A stretch of DNA of 7,441 nt from Hyphomicrobiales bacterium (GTDB lineage Bacteria > Pseudomonadota > Alphaproteobacteria > Rhizobiales > JAUVMS01): positions 1 through 7,441 of the forward strand of contig JAUVMS010000160.1 of assembly GCA_030600135.1 (NCBI GenBank), read 5' to 3'. The translations under genes were made by a program, and so were the position numbers. The notes under the pieces were generated by a model that saw only the letters and a list, made by a program, of their open reading frames with translations, did no database searches and was not told the DNA's origin. Below are positions 1 to 6,527 of this stretch, in pieces (position 1 is the stretch's first letter; the number at the start of each line of letters is the position of its first letter).

Positions 1-98
1 CTGAGTGCGAGCGCCGCCACAGTTGCGAAAATCAGCATGAAGAAGTGGTCGAGGTAATGGCCGATATTGAGAAACGCGAAATGCAGACGGCGGCTCAT
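1..98 (-). CDS. MFS transporter, N-terminal fragment (runs off the window)
   Basis: Only the first 32 codons are present; the gene continues beyond the left edge. The ATG at 98-96 opens with a short basic stretch (MSRR), then a hydrophobic segment containing NIGHYLDHFFMLIF and ATVAALAL. This matches from memory the first transmembrane helix of a group of proteobacterial major facilitator superfamily permeases. The start is supported by GAGAG at 110-106, seven bases upstream, which overlaps the TAG stop of the P450 gene. The gap between the two coding regions is 11 bases, so translational coupling and a shared transcript with the P450 are likely. The substrate cannot be judged from 32 residues. 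The family call is fairly good; any functional link to the P450 is inference. Confidence 0.72.
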   Translation of the reverse strand, partial: MSRRLHFAFLNIGHYLDHFFMLIFATVAALAL

Positions 99-109
99 GT
101 GACAGCTCT

Positions 110-1582
110 CTAAGTGGTGTTGCGGTCAAATCCAGCCGCGTCCGGATCGCGGTACGACAGGCTATGCCAATTGGTCGTTGGAGTCGATGACACCCAAACA
201 CGAAGTGGCATACCGCCCTTAGGCCTAAGCGTAACGCGAGAAATTGGTTCCGGCGCGTGGCCGCGGACCCACTCGAAGCGGGCGCGCCGCAACAGTGTCG
301 CGAGGATCGCAGTCGCCTCCATCATGGCGAACGAGGCGCCGATGCAAATCCGCGGCCCCGCGCCAAATGGCATGTACTGATAGCGATTGATACTTTTCTC
401 GCGCTCGGGGGCAAATCGTGTCGGGTCGAAGCGGTCGGGATCGTGCCAGAGCTTGCGATGACGGTGCAGCGAGAAAATTGGCACGGTGACGAACGCACGC
501 TCTTTGATTTTTTCTCCACCCAGTTCCGTTGCGCCTGCAGACTGTCGTGAAATCAGTGGAACCGGAGGATAAAGCCGCATCGATTCCTTCAGCACTTGCT
601 GGGTTTGGATGAGCCGATCGATATGTGTACCGTCGATTGGTGCGCCGCGTGTGACGTCTTTCACCTCTTGGGCAATCCGTTCCTGCCAATGGGGCGCGCG
701 GGCGAGCAAATATATTGTCCATGTCAGTGCCTTGGCCGTCGTTTCGTGGCCGGCGGCGAGGAACGTCAAAACGTTGTCGATGATGAGTGCGTCCGGCATC
801 GGCTCGTCGGTTTCCGGATGACGCGCTTTCATGAGGCGCGCCAGCAGGTCGTCCCGCTCGGCCTCATCTTTGCGGTGCGCACGCACGAGTTCCGTGACCG
901 CAGCTCTGAGCGTGTCTTGCGCCACACGCATACGCCGCTTCGCCGGGTGCCAAAGCCAATTCGGCACATTCAGCATGCCGTAGGCTATTTCCCACGAAAT
1001 TTTCGCCAGATAATCGTCGATCGCTTTTTCCATTGGGGCCGTATCAAAGCTCTCGTCAGCCGTCATTATGGTGCTCGCGATGACGGCAAACGTCACTTTG
1101 GTCATGTCGCGATCGATCGGCTGGACCATGCGTGATCCGCGATTGCGCCAGTCCTCGAGCAAGTCCTCCGCCGCTGTCGTCATTTTGGGCACATAATCGG
1201 CAAGTTCGGAGGACCGAAAGAGTGGCGCTACGATTTGTCGTTGCCAGCGCCAGTCAGCGCCCTTTGCCGTCAAAATCCCATCCCCCAGGATTGGGCCGAA
1301 AATGCGCTCATCGATATCAGATGACTTGGGGAACTTGGCGCGTTCGTCGAGTAGTACCGTTTTTATCAACTCGGGTTCGGCGAGCCAGACGTACTGACGT
1401 CCACCGCCTTTGCCACCGAGCACCGTTATCGGCTGTTGGTAGGCCAAATCGGGTGTCACCCTCAGTGGGTTTCGCACGAGCTTGTAGAGGAACTCGGGCA
1501 GGCTCAATGTTCGCTGGGCCGGTGCCACGGTTGGTGGATAAAGCGGCGGGTCGTCGAGCACGGTGTAGTTGGAGATCGTCAT
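110..1582 (-). CDS. Cytochrome P450 monooxygenase, 490 aa
   Basis: A haem-thiolate monooxygenase expected to insert one oxygen atom from O2 into an organic substrate, using electrons from separate redox partners, none of which is encoded here. All core P450 motifs are present: helix-C WRWQR (111-115), helix-I AGHETT (277-282) for oxygen activation, ExxR as ESMR (333-336), and the haem loop FGAGPRICIG (406-415) with Cys413 as proximal ligand. There is no signal peptide, membrane anchor or fused reductase, so it is a soluble, stand-alone P450 of somewhat more than usual bacterial length. The N-terminal DDPPLYPP segment and the general layout resemble the CYP4/CYP102-like fatty-acid hydroxylase side of the family more than camphor-type P450s, but substrate and subfamily are uncertain. 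ATG at 1582 is chosen because GAGGGA lies four bases upstream; an in-frame start at 1690 would add 36 basic, unlikely residues. The MFS gene follows immediately. Confidence 0.95.
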   Translation of the reverse strand: MTISNYTVLDDPPLYPPTVAPAQRTLSLPEFLYKLVRNPLRVTPDLAYQQPITVLGGKGGGRQYVWLAEPELIKTVLLDERAKFPKSSDIDERIFGPILGDGILTAKGADWRWQRQIVAPLFRSSELADYVPKMTTAAEDLLEDWRNRGSRMVQPIDRDMTKVTFAVIASTIMTADESFDTAPMEKAIDDYLAKISWEIAYGMLNVPNWLWHPAKRRMRVAQDTLRAAVTELVRAHRKDEAERDDLLARLMKARHPETDEPMPDALIIDNVLTFLAAGHETTAKALTWTIYLLARAPHWQERIAQEVKDVTRGAPIDGTHIDRLIQTQQVLKESMRLYPPVPLISRQSAGATELGGEKIKERAFVTVPIFSLHRHRKLWHDPDRFDPTRFAPEREKSINRYQYMPFGAGPRICIGASFAMMEATAILATLLRRARFEWVRGHAPEPISRVTLRPKGGMPLRVWVSSTPTTNWHSLSYRDPDAAGFDRNTT

Positions 1583-1616
1583 TTCTTCCCTCGGACGCGA
1601 TGTCGTCCTTGGGCTG

Positions 1617-1646
1617 ATTATACCCGAATGTCGCGAGGTCAGTACA
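1617..1646 (-). promoter_or_regulatory. Candidate promoter for the P450-MFS unit
   Basis: Read on the minus strand, a perfect TATAAT lies at 1622-1617, about 35 bases before the P450 start codon. An 18-base spacer separates it from TGTACT at 1646-1641, which matches only three of six positions of the TTGACA consensus. The -10 match is strong for such a GC-rich genome; the -35 is weak, which would suit an activator-dependent promoter. Seen by eye only, with no transcription-start evidence. Confidence 0.4.
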
Positions 1647-1649
1647 TGT

Positions 1650-1662
1650 TGAAAACGTTTCA
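1650..1662. promoter_or_regulatory. Inverted repeat upstream of the P450 promoter, possible operator
   Basis: TGAAAACGTTTCA has arms TGAAA/TTTCA around a three-base centre, and also contains the perfect palindrome AAACGTTT. It lies just upstream of the candidate -35 of the P450. It resembles the TGAAAACGTTTTCA operators bound by LacI-family repressors but is one base shorter in the right half, so the match is imperfect. No regulator gene is visible in the window. It could be a chance palindrome in an AT-richer patch. Confidence 0.3.
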
Positions 1663-1797
1663 GCCGACTAACAAATGTCGCTCTCGTCACGGGCCCAATT
1701 CACTTCTCGCCAAAATTGCCGTTTCTTATCTCCAATGGGAATCCCCGATTTTGTCGATTGGTGCTAGCAAGCCTTTTCCTCGGCAGTTTGAAGCCGC

Positions 1798-3615
1798 TTA
1801 CACCGTTTTTTGGCACCAGAACTGATACATATCGTCAAAAGCCCTCGGATTGGCCTCTTCGAATGCTTGCCAGTTTTCGAGCAGGCCAGGCCAGGGATCG
1901 TCGGGATAGGCGTCTGCGAACAGTTCGAGGACGTGCGGCTGGGCTGCAAAACCACGAAATTCCAGTCCATTCTCGTCGAGCAAGTCGGAAATCTCCGGGA
2001 TTGTAAACTGCACCTCGCTTTGGTGTAGTACCAGGTCGCGGAACCCGCTAAGGGAATAGAAATCGACCGATCGGCGCAAGTCTGCCTCGCCGGCCTCCGG
2101 CTCCGGCCGCGCGAGCATTTGATCGCGATACTGACGCGCCAGGTCGTCTGTGCACGCCGGGCCCGGATAGTCGGCCTCGTCTCTGAGCTCAATGATGTTG
2201 CGGCGCGAAGTGCGACTGTAGAGCCCGACGAGCATCAATCCGCCCGGTTTGAGACAACCCAGTAGGCTGCGCCATCCGGCCGACGGATCGTCCATGTGAT
2301 GGAGTACCCCGACGCTTTCAATGATGTCGAAAGATCGTCCCATGGCCCCGATCTCCAGCACGTCTGCCTGGATCAGTTCGATGTTGGCGATGCTATGCCG
2401 CCGCACCATGCGTGCTGCATAGCCAAGGCTGGCGCTACTCAAGTCAATGGCGAGCAATTGTGCGTTTTCGCCATAGCCAATGGCCGACCGGCAAACATGC
2501 TGGCCCGTTCCTGCACCGGCAATTAAAACGTCGAATGGTTGGTCGAAAAACGCCAAGTCGCGAACCTCGAAATAACGCCCGAGCGCGCCGCGGAGCGCAC
2601 CCGTTTTCGGGGTATCCAAAGTTTTCCAACGTGGATAGGGGCGCTCCTCGTACTGCGACGCGACGCGCTTCGACGTTGCGTCGCTGATGGTGCCGAAGTT
2701 CTTGACGGTCTTGGCCACCGCCGCGATGTCTAGCAACTCATCGCGTTGTGCGACGGCAAAGCTGCGGACCGCGCGAGGGCGAACGTTATCAAGTTCAAGA
2801 TCAGCCAGGCGGTCTCCCAACAACTCATCAAGGGGGCGATAAAGTAGCAACAAGAGCAGTTTGATCCCCTCATTTGCATCACCCTCGACAAGCGCTTCGG
2901 GGTCCAGCGACAGAGCCTCGAGCGCCAGGCGCTCGTCGTCACCGACAGCATGTACGTGCTCGTTGTTGGTGAACTGCGCCGCCAGCGCCAGCGTGAACGT
3001 TGTCAACGCGTTATCGCGAAAGCGTTCGCGCGGGAGATCCAGCAAGATTGAGCGCCGTATCGCAGCGATCACGCGCTCGCTGTCGGGTGAGACGTTGATC
3101 CCCAGCTCGAGCGAGCGTAGCAGGAGCGCGTTGGTCAATATGCTCGCGGTTCGCTTGGTAACGAGCGAGGCAGCCGTCGCCCGGGGATCGTTTGCGACCT
3201 TGTCGACTACCTCGCCCCACGCTGTCGCGTTCTCGAGAACCTGAAAGCCAAGCTTAGCCAACGCCTGATGTGGAATGCCTTCAAAGCCCAGCGCCGTCGA
3301 CAAACCCGCCGCGTCGATCTGCTCAACCGACAGGACGGGGCGCCGCGCGGTCAACTGAGCAAGTCGGGCCCCGGCCTCGCGCAGGCGAGGCTTGCGTGCC
3401 AACGCCATTGTGAGGTGGGCTGCAGCCGCGTCAAATTCGCCCAGCCGCTCGAGCACGACCGCGAAGTTGTGGTGATGTGACGCATTACGTGGTTCCGCCT
3501 CGAGCGCGTTTTCGAAAAGCGCGCGCGCTTTGGCATAGTCGCCGGCCTGAGCGGCCCTAAGCCCAAGCTCGGACCAGTTGGTTTGGCGTTTGTTTGGCTT
3601 GTTGCGCGCCGCCAT
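1798..3615 (-). CDS. TPR-containing class I SAM-dependent methyltransferase, 605 aa
   Basis: A predicted cytoplasmic methyltransferase of unknown substrate with three parts. Residues about 12-85 form two TPR-like helical hairpins (landmarks LGLRAAQAGDYAKARALFE and LERLGEFDAAAAHL), a protein-interaction module. Residues about 95-310 are a helical region I cannot assign, with a leucine run near 253-258. Residues about 317-560 are the catalytic domain: a QYEERPYPRW signature (321-330) just before it, SAM-binding motif I AGAGTGQ (366-372), acidic Asp391 ending strand 2, ADVLE (417-421), FDIIESVGVLHH (429-440), and KPGG (456-459). The ERPYPRW-type signature is one I associate with TPR-methyltransferase fusions in alphaproteobacteria. 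The start at 3615 has GAGAGGG seven bases upstream; a longer in-frame form from 3705 has less support. The gene is divergent from btaA, so shared regulation is possible but unproven. Small molecules or proteins are both possible substrates. Confidence 0.88.
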   Translation of the reverse strand: MAARNKPNKRQTNWSELGLRAAQAGDYAKARALFENALEAEPRNASHHHNFAVVLERLGEFDAAAAHLTMALARKPRLREAGARLAQLTARRPVLSVEQIDAAGLSTALGFEGIPHQALAKLGFQVLENATAWGEVVDKVANDPRATAASLVTKRTASILTNALLLRSLELGINVSPDSERVIAAIRRSILLDLPRERFRDNALTTFTLALAAQFTNNEHVHAVGDDERLALEALSLDPEALVEGDANEGIKLLLLLLYRPLDELLGDRLADLELDNVRPRAVRSFAVAQRDELLDIAAVAKTVKNFGTISDATSKRVASQYEERPYPRWKTLDTPKTGALRGALGRYFEVRDLAFFDQPFDVLIAGAGTGQHVCRSAIGYGENAQLLAIDLSSASLGYAARMVRRHSIANIELIQADVLEIGAMGRSFDIIESVGVLHHMDDPSAGWRSLLGCLKPGGLMLVGLYSRTSRRNIIELRDEADYPGPACTDDLARQYRDQMLARPEPEAGEADLRRSVDFYSLSGFRDLVLHQSEVQFTIPEISDLLDENGLEFRGFAAQPHVLELFADAYPDDPWPGLLENWQAFEEANPRAFDDMYQFWCQKTV

Positions 3616-3660
3616 GTGTAGACCCTCTCGCGCCTTGCTCGGGAAAAAGCTATTGGTGCT

Positions 3661-3675
3661 GGCTACCCGATAGCC
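3661..3675. repeat. Short inverted repeat in the leader of the TPR-methyltransferase gene
   Basis: GGCTA-CCCGA-TAGCC is a five-base perfect inverted repeat with a five-base centre, 46-60 bases before the methyltransferase start. Immediately upstream of it on the minus strand is a perfect TTGACA (3683-3678), but no good -10 follows at normal spacing. It may be an operator or a small leader hairpin; equally it may be chance. Confidence 0.25.
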
Positions 3676-3748
3676 TATGTCAAGCCATGGACACAAACCG
3701 CGCAAACAATACTATCCAGTGTGATCGCCCCTATATGAATAAAACGAC

Positions 3749-3776
3749 TTGATTTGGCGGCGCGAGTTCTTATCAA
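3749..3776 (+). promoter_or_regulatory. Candidate promoter for btaA-btaB
   Basis: TTGATT (3749-3754), a 16-base spacer, and TATCAA (3771-3776), each matching four of six sigma-70 consensus positions. This would place the transcript start near 3783, about 70 bases ahead of the proposed btaA start. TTGAT and ATCAA are also inverted repeats of each other. No convincing Pho box (two CTGTCAT-like repeats 11 bases apart) was found, although btaAB is phosphate-controlled in related bacteria. Confidence 0.25.
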
Positions 3777-3791
3777 TTTTGGTGGTTTGGC

Positions 3792-3805
3792 GCGGTCATG
3801 ACCGC
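3792..3805. promoter_or_regulatory. Perfect 14-bp palindrome in the btaA leader, possible operator
   Basis: GCGGTCATGACCGC is an uninterrupted perfect palindrome, centred 54 bases before the proposed btaA start and just downstream of the candidate -10. Its position fits a repressor operator in the divergent region between the TPR-methyltransferase and btaA; as RNA it would have no loop, so a DNA-binding site is more likely than a hairpin. The cognate protein is unknown. Confidence 0.4.
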
Positions 3806-3837
3806 TGGACAGCGCCGGGATATGAGGCAAACCTGAA

Positions 3838-3855
3838 TAGGGGGATGCACAGTTG
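3838..3855 (+). promoter_or_regulatory. Ribosome binding site deciding the TTG start of btaA
   Basis: AGGGGGA (3839-3845) sits seven bases before TTG 3853. An ATG at 3845 overlaps this motif but is in another frame and leads only to a short reading frame ending at 3937, so it is not taken as a gene. If the TTG is used, the weak initiator would keep btaA translation low. Confidence 0.4.
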
Positions 3856-5142
3856 GGTGCAGGTCGAGTGGCGGCTCGGACAAGGCGTCAAGGGCTCGCA
3901 ACGCCACCAGAGGGCAAGCGAGCCAATGATCGCCTGAGCAGGGCGGTACATCGCAATCGCCGTTTTACCAAGGAGGGCATGCGGGAGCGGCTCTTCACGC
4001 TCGCTTTTCGTGGCCTGGTCTATCCACAGATTTGGGAAGACCCGCTCGTCGATTTGAAAGCGCTCAACGTGCGCCCGAGCGATCGTATCGTCACCATCGC
4101 CTCGGGTGGCTGCAATGCCATGAGCTATTTGACCGCCGATCCGGCACGCATCACCGCCGTCGATCTCAACAGGGCACACATTGCCCTCAACAATCTGAAA
4201 ACGGCGGCAGCGCGCTACCTGCCCAACTACGAGGCCTTTTACCGGTTCTTCGGCGAGGCCAATGCCAGTGCCAATGTGGCGGCCTATCACCGCTATATCG
4301 AGGCTTATCTCGATGAGGCGTCGCAGGATTATTGGCAGTCGCGTGATTTGCTCGGCCGACGGCGCATCAATTTCTTTGCCCGCAACGTCTACCGCTATGG
4401 ACTGCTTGGTACTTTCATTGGTGCCGGCCACATGGTCGCGCGCCTGCACGGTTGCAATCCGCGGCGCATGTTGGAGGCCAACACGCTAGCCGAGCAACGC
4501 CAGCTCTACGACGAGGTGCTGGCCCCGTTGTTCCGCAAGCGCCACATTCGTTGGCTCGCCAACAAACCGCTTTCGCTTTATGGCCTCGGCATCCCGCCAT
4601 CGCAGTTTCGCGCGCTCACGTCGTCGGGCGATGGCGACATGGCGCAGGTCCTCAACCAGCGGCTTCAACGGCTTGCCTGCGACTTCGAGCTCAACGACAA
4701 CTATTTTGCTTGGCAGGCCTTTGCCCGACGCTACGCCGGCGCCAAAACCGGTGCGCTACCGCCCTATCTTGAGCGCGAAAATTACGAGGTCGTGCGCGAT
4801 CGGGCCGAGCGGATCATGGTCGAGCACATATCGTTTACCGAGCATCTCGCCCAACAGCCTGATCGCAGTTCGGATTGCTACGTTCTGCTCGATGCCCAGG
4901 ACTGGATGACCGATGCCCAATTGGCCGAGCTTTGGTGCGAGATTACGCGCACCGCGCGGCCTGGCGCTCGCGTCATCTTCCGCACGGCGGCCGAGCCCAG
5001 CATCCTGCCGGGTCGCGTGCCGAGCGAGATTTTGCGCCATTGGGCGTATGATCACGAGCAGTGCCGGGCACTTACCCGGCAAGACCGCTCGTCGATTTAT
5101 GGCGGTTTCCATCTCTACACCTTACGTGGCGACGAAAAATGA
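3853..5142 (+). CDS. btaA: S-adenosylmethionine:diacylglycerol 3-amino-3-carboxypropyltransferase (BtaA), 429 aa
   Basis: First enzyme of betaine-lipid synthesis: it moves the 3-amino-3-carboxypropyl group of SAM onto the free hydroxyl of diacylglycerol, giving diacylglycerylhomoserine at the inner membrane. Family landmarks are RGLVYPQIWEDP (53-64), the SAM-site IASGGCN (82-88), AVDLN (102-106), LLDAQDWM (345-352), RTAAEPS (377-383) and DRSSIYGGFHLY (411-422). Length is close to the roughly 410 residues I recall for the Rhodobacter protein. The start is not certain. The TTG at 3853 is preferred because AGGGGGA lies about seven bases upstream and it keeps the conserved AVHRNRRFTKEG segment (31-42). 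ATG 3979 follows an excellent AGGAGG but only two bases away, and would remove that segment; GTG 3868 is also possible. btaB overlaps its stop codon. Phosphate-starvation control is expected from relatives but not shown here. Confidence 0.93.
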   Translation: MGAGRVAARTRRQGLATPPEGKRANDRLSRAVHRNRRFTKEGMRERLFTLAFRGLVYPQIWEDPLVDLKALNVRPSDRIVTIASGGCNAMSYLTADPARITAVDLNRAHIALNNLKTAAARYLPNYEAFYRFFGEANASANVAAYHRYIEAYLDEASQDYWQSRDLLGRRRINFFARNVYRYGLLGTFIGAGHMVARLHGCNPRRMLEANTLAEQRQLYDEVLAPLFRKRHIRWLANKPLSLYGLGIPPSQFRALTSSGDGDMAQVLNQRLQRLACDFELNDNYFAWQAFARRYAGAKTGALPPYLERENYEVVRDRAERIMVEHISFTEHLAQQPDRSSDCYVLLDAQDWMTDAQLAELWCEITRTARPGARVIFRTAAEPSILPGRVPSEILRHWAYDHEQCRALTRQDRSSIYGGFHLYTLRGDEK

Positions 5143-5795
5143 ACGCCGACACCGCTTCGCCCGCGGCGAGCATGGATCGGATTTATCGCTACCAGCGGTA
5201 TTTCTATGACGCCACGCGCAAGTATTTCCTGCTTGGGCGTGATCGCCTGCTGACGGACTTGGATGTGCCCGAAGGTGGCACAATTCTCGAGATCGGTTGT
5301 GGCACCGGACGTAACCTGATCCATGCCGCAAAGCGTTATCCGGCGGCGAAACTTTTTGGGCTCGACGTCTCGCGCGTCATGCTGGAGACGGCGGAACGTT
5401 CGGTTGCCCGCGCCGGCCTCGCCGATCGCATTACTCTGCGTGAGGCCGATGCCACGCACTTCGACGCCGAGCAACTGTTCTCAATCAGCCATTTCGATCG
5501 CGTGTTCATCTCGTACGCAATTTCGATGATTCCTGTTTGGCGTGACGTCCTGCCGCGCGCCGCCGACGCGATTGCACCCCGAGGGGCGATCCTCATCGTC
5601 GATTTCGGTCAGCAGGAAGATCTGCCGGCCGCATTCAGGTCGGTGCTGTTTGCTTGGCTTTCTCGATTTCACGTGACCCCGCGCGCGGACCTCGAGGCCG
5701 AACTGTGCAAGGTCGCGACTGCCAGTGAACTCGATCTCGCGTTCACCCGGCTCTATCGGGGATACGCCAATTACGCCGTATTGCGGCGGCCTTAA
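5139..5795 (+). CDS. btaB: Diacylglycerylhomoserine N-methyltransferase (BtaB), 218 aa
   Basis: Second enzyme of betaine-lipid synthesis: three successive SAM-dependent methylations of the amino group of diacylglycerylhomoserine give diacylglyceryl-N,N,N-trimethylhomoserine (DGTS), a phosphorus-free substitute for phosphatidylcholine. The N-terminal MDRIYRYQRYFYDATRKYF (12-30) with LLGRDRLL (31-38) is typical of BtaB. The class I methyltransferase fold shows motif I LEIGCGTGRN (50-59), acidic Asp76 after strand 2, EADATHF (102-108) and FDRVFISYAISMIP (119-132). The length is normal for a stand-alone BtaB; some eukaryotes fuse BtaA and BtaB. The ATG overlaps the btaA TGA as ATGA and has no strong ribosome binding site of its own, so it is probably translated by coupling to btaA. 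A start at Met12 would also leave the core intact but is less likely. Confidence 0.95.
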   Translation: MNADTASPAASMDRIYRYQRYFYDATRKYFLLGRDRLLTDLDVPEGGTILEIGCGTGRNLIHAAKRYPAAKLFGLDVSRVMLETAERSVARAGLADRITLREADATHFDAEQLFSISHFDRVFISYAISMIPVWRDVLPRAADAIAPRGAILIVDFGQQEDLPAAFRSVLFAWLSRFHVTPRADLEAELCKVATASELDLAFTRLYRGYANYAVLRRP

Positions 5796-5927
5796 CCCGT
5801 TCGCACGAAGCTACGAATACTACGTACCCGCACAATAGCCCGTATGTTTACAATTTGTTGGCAGCAATCTCCGTATTCTCTTGGTTTCTGAACGATCACG
5901 CGAAAACTTCTTGATTGGTTGCTGCGT
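5796..5927 (+). other. Intergenic region between btaB and the EEP gene
   Basis: 132 bases with lower GC than the flanking genes. I see no strong hairpin with a T-run that would terminate the btaAB transcript, and no convincing -35/-10 pair, so it is open whether the EEP gene is read from the btaAB promoter or its own. No small reading frame with a ribosome binding site stands out. Confidence 0.4.
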
Positions 5928-6527
5928 ATGACAATCAGACTTCGGCGGCGATTGGCGGCCTCGGTGCTCTTGGCGGCGCTCTTTGGGCTCGCGCTCGGCG
6001 CATTCGGCGGCCTGACACCATTTCTCGATGTTTTTGCCCACCTGACGGGCCACTTCATCGGTGCAGCGATCGGCGGGCTGATCGCGCTGGCATGGCCGCG
6101 CCGGGCCTTCGCCATTCTGGGAGCCGCCGCGATCGCGACACTGGCAATTCACGCCAGCCAGGCGGCGCGCGGCCAGATCCCGACCGGCGACTCCGATGGG
6201 CACTTCGCGAGTTTGTCCGGCGACGCTCTTAAGATCGTGAGCTTCAACACCTGGCACGGTCATGGCGATCATCAACGCATCGCCTCGTTCCTTGAGCGTG
6301 AAAAGCCCGACCTCGCCATTCTCTATGAGTTCGGCCCTCCCAAGCGTCCGCTCCTTGCAGCGCTAAAGCAGCAGTTTCCCTATCAAGTCGGCTGTGCCGA
6401 GCGTTGGTACTGCTCGGTCGTCATGCTGTCGAAGCGGCCGTTTACACGCTCCGGCACCGACAGTCGTGACATCGGACCGAGCCCCCCTTGGTTTGGGCCG
6501 AGTTTTCATTCGGCGGCCGACCGTTGA
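5928..6527 (+). CDS. EEP-family protein, N-terminal part (zero frame, 199 aa)
   Basis: As read without a shift, this frame ends at TGA 6525-6527 after 199 residues, the last 12 of which (WFGPSFHSAADR) are out-of-frame sequence. Residues about 9-29, 40-56 and 60-76 are hydrophobic, alanine- and leucine-rich, and probably form three transmembrane helices, with MTIRLRRR as a positive N-terminal flank. The EEP fold begins near residue 101 with LKIVSFNTW and carries the first half of the active site (Asn107, Glu134), plus QVGCAERWYCSVVMLSKRPF (153-172), which resembles what I recall of a membrane-bound alphaproteobacterial EEP subgroup. Without the second half it cannot be catalytic. ATG 5928 is taken as the start; a TTG at 5919 is also in frame, and neither has a clear ribosome binding site. 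Confidence 0.6.
   Translation: MTIRLRRRLAASVLLAALFGLALGAFGGLTPFLDVFAHLTGHFIGAAIGGLIALAWPRRAFAILGAAAIATLAIHASQAARGQIPTGDSDGHFASLSGDALKIVSFNTWHGHGDHQRIASFLEREKPDLAILYEFGPPKRPLLAALKQQFPYQVGCAERWYCSVVMLSKRPFTRSGTDSRDIGPSPPWFGPSFHSAADR
6482..6488 (+). other. Frameshift site C CCC CCT in the EEP gene
   Basis: In the upstream frame the bases divide as AG-C CCC CCT, which is the X XXY YYZ form of a -1 slippery heptamer. A slip of both tRNAs by one base leads straight into the downstream frame at TTG 6488 and yields exactly the protein expected if the tract had seven Cs. The same tract is a homopolymer where a one-base deletion, polymerase slippage or a sequencing miscount is common. Confidence 0.55.

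Noticed and set aside
596..1617. Long plus-strand open frames opposite the P450
   Set aside because: They are by-products of the codon bias of the P450 gene; their translations show no plausible protein features.
1583..1690. Upstream in-frame extension of the P450 to a start at 1690
   Set aside because: The extra 36 residues are basic, do not look like a targeting signal or a P450 anchor, and overlap the candidate promoter, while ATG 1582 has a good ribosome binding site.
3678..3683. Perfect TTGACA on the minus strand before the TPR-methyltransferase
   Set aside because: No acceptable -10 hexamer lies 15-19 bases downstream, so it was not listed as a promoter.
3616..3705. Longer form of the TPR-methyltransferase starting at 3705
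   Set aside because: ATG 3615 has GAGAGGG at ideal spacing and begins directly before the TPR region; the extension spans the inverted repeat and TTGACA in the leader.
3793..3811. Possible Pho box in front of btaA
   Set aside because: CGGTCAT resembles one CTGTCAT repeat, but the second repeat 11 bases on does not match; the similarity comes from the palindrome.
3749..3937. Small reading frame ahead of and overlapping btaA
   Set aside because: It has no ribosome binding site at its own start, no recognisable domain, and lies across the btaA promoter and leader.
3796..4449. Long open frame antisense to btaA (217 codons, minus strand)
   Set aside because: It is the mirror of a GC-rich coding region with strong BtaA homology on the other strand and has no domain of its own.
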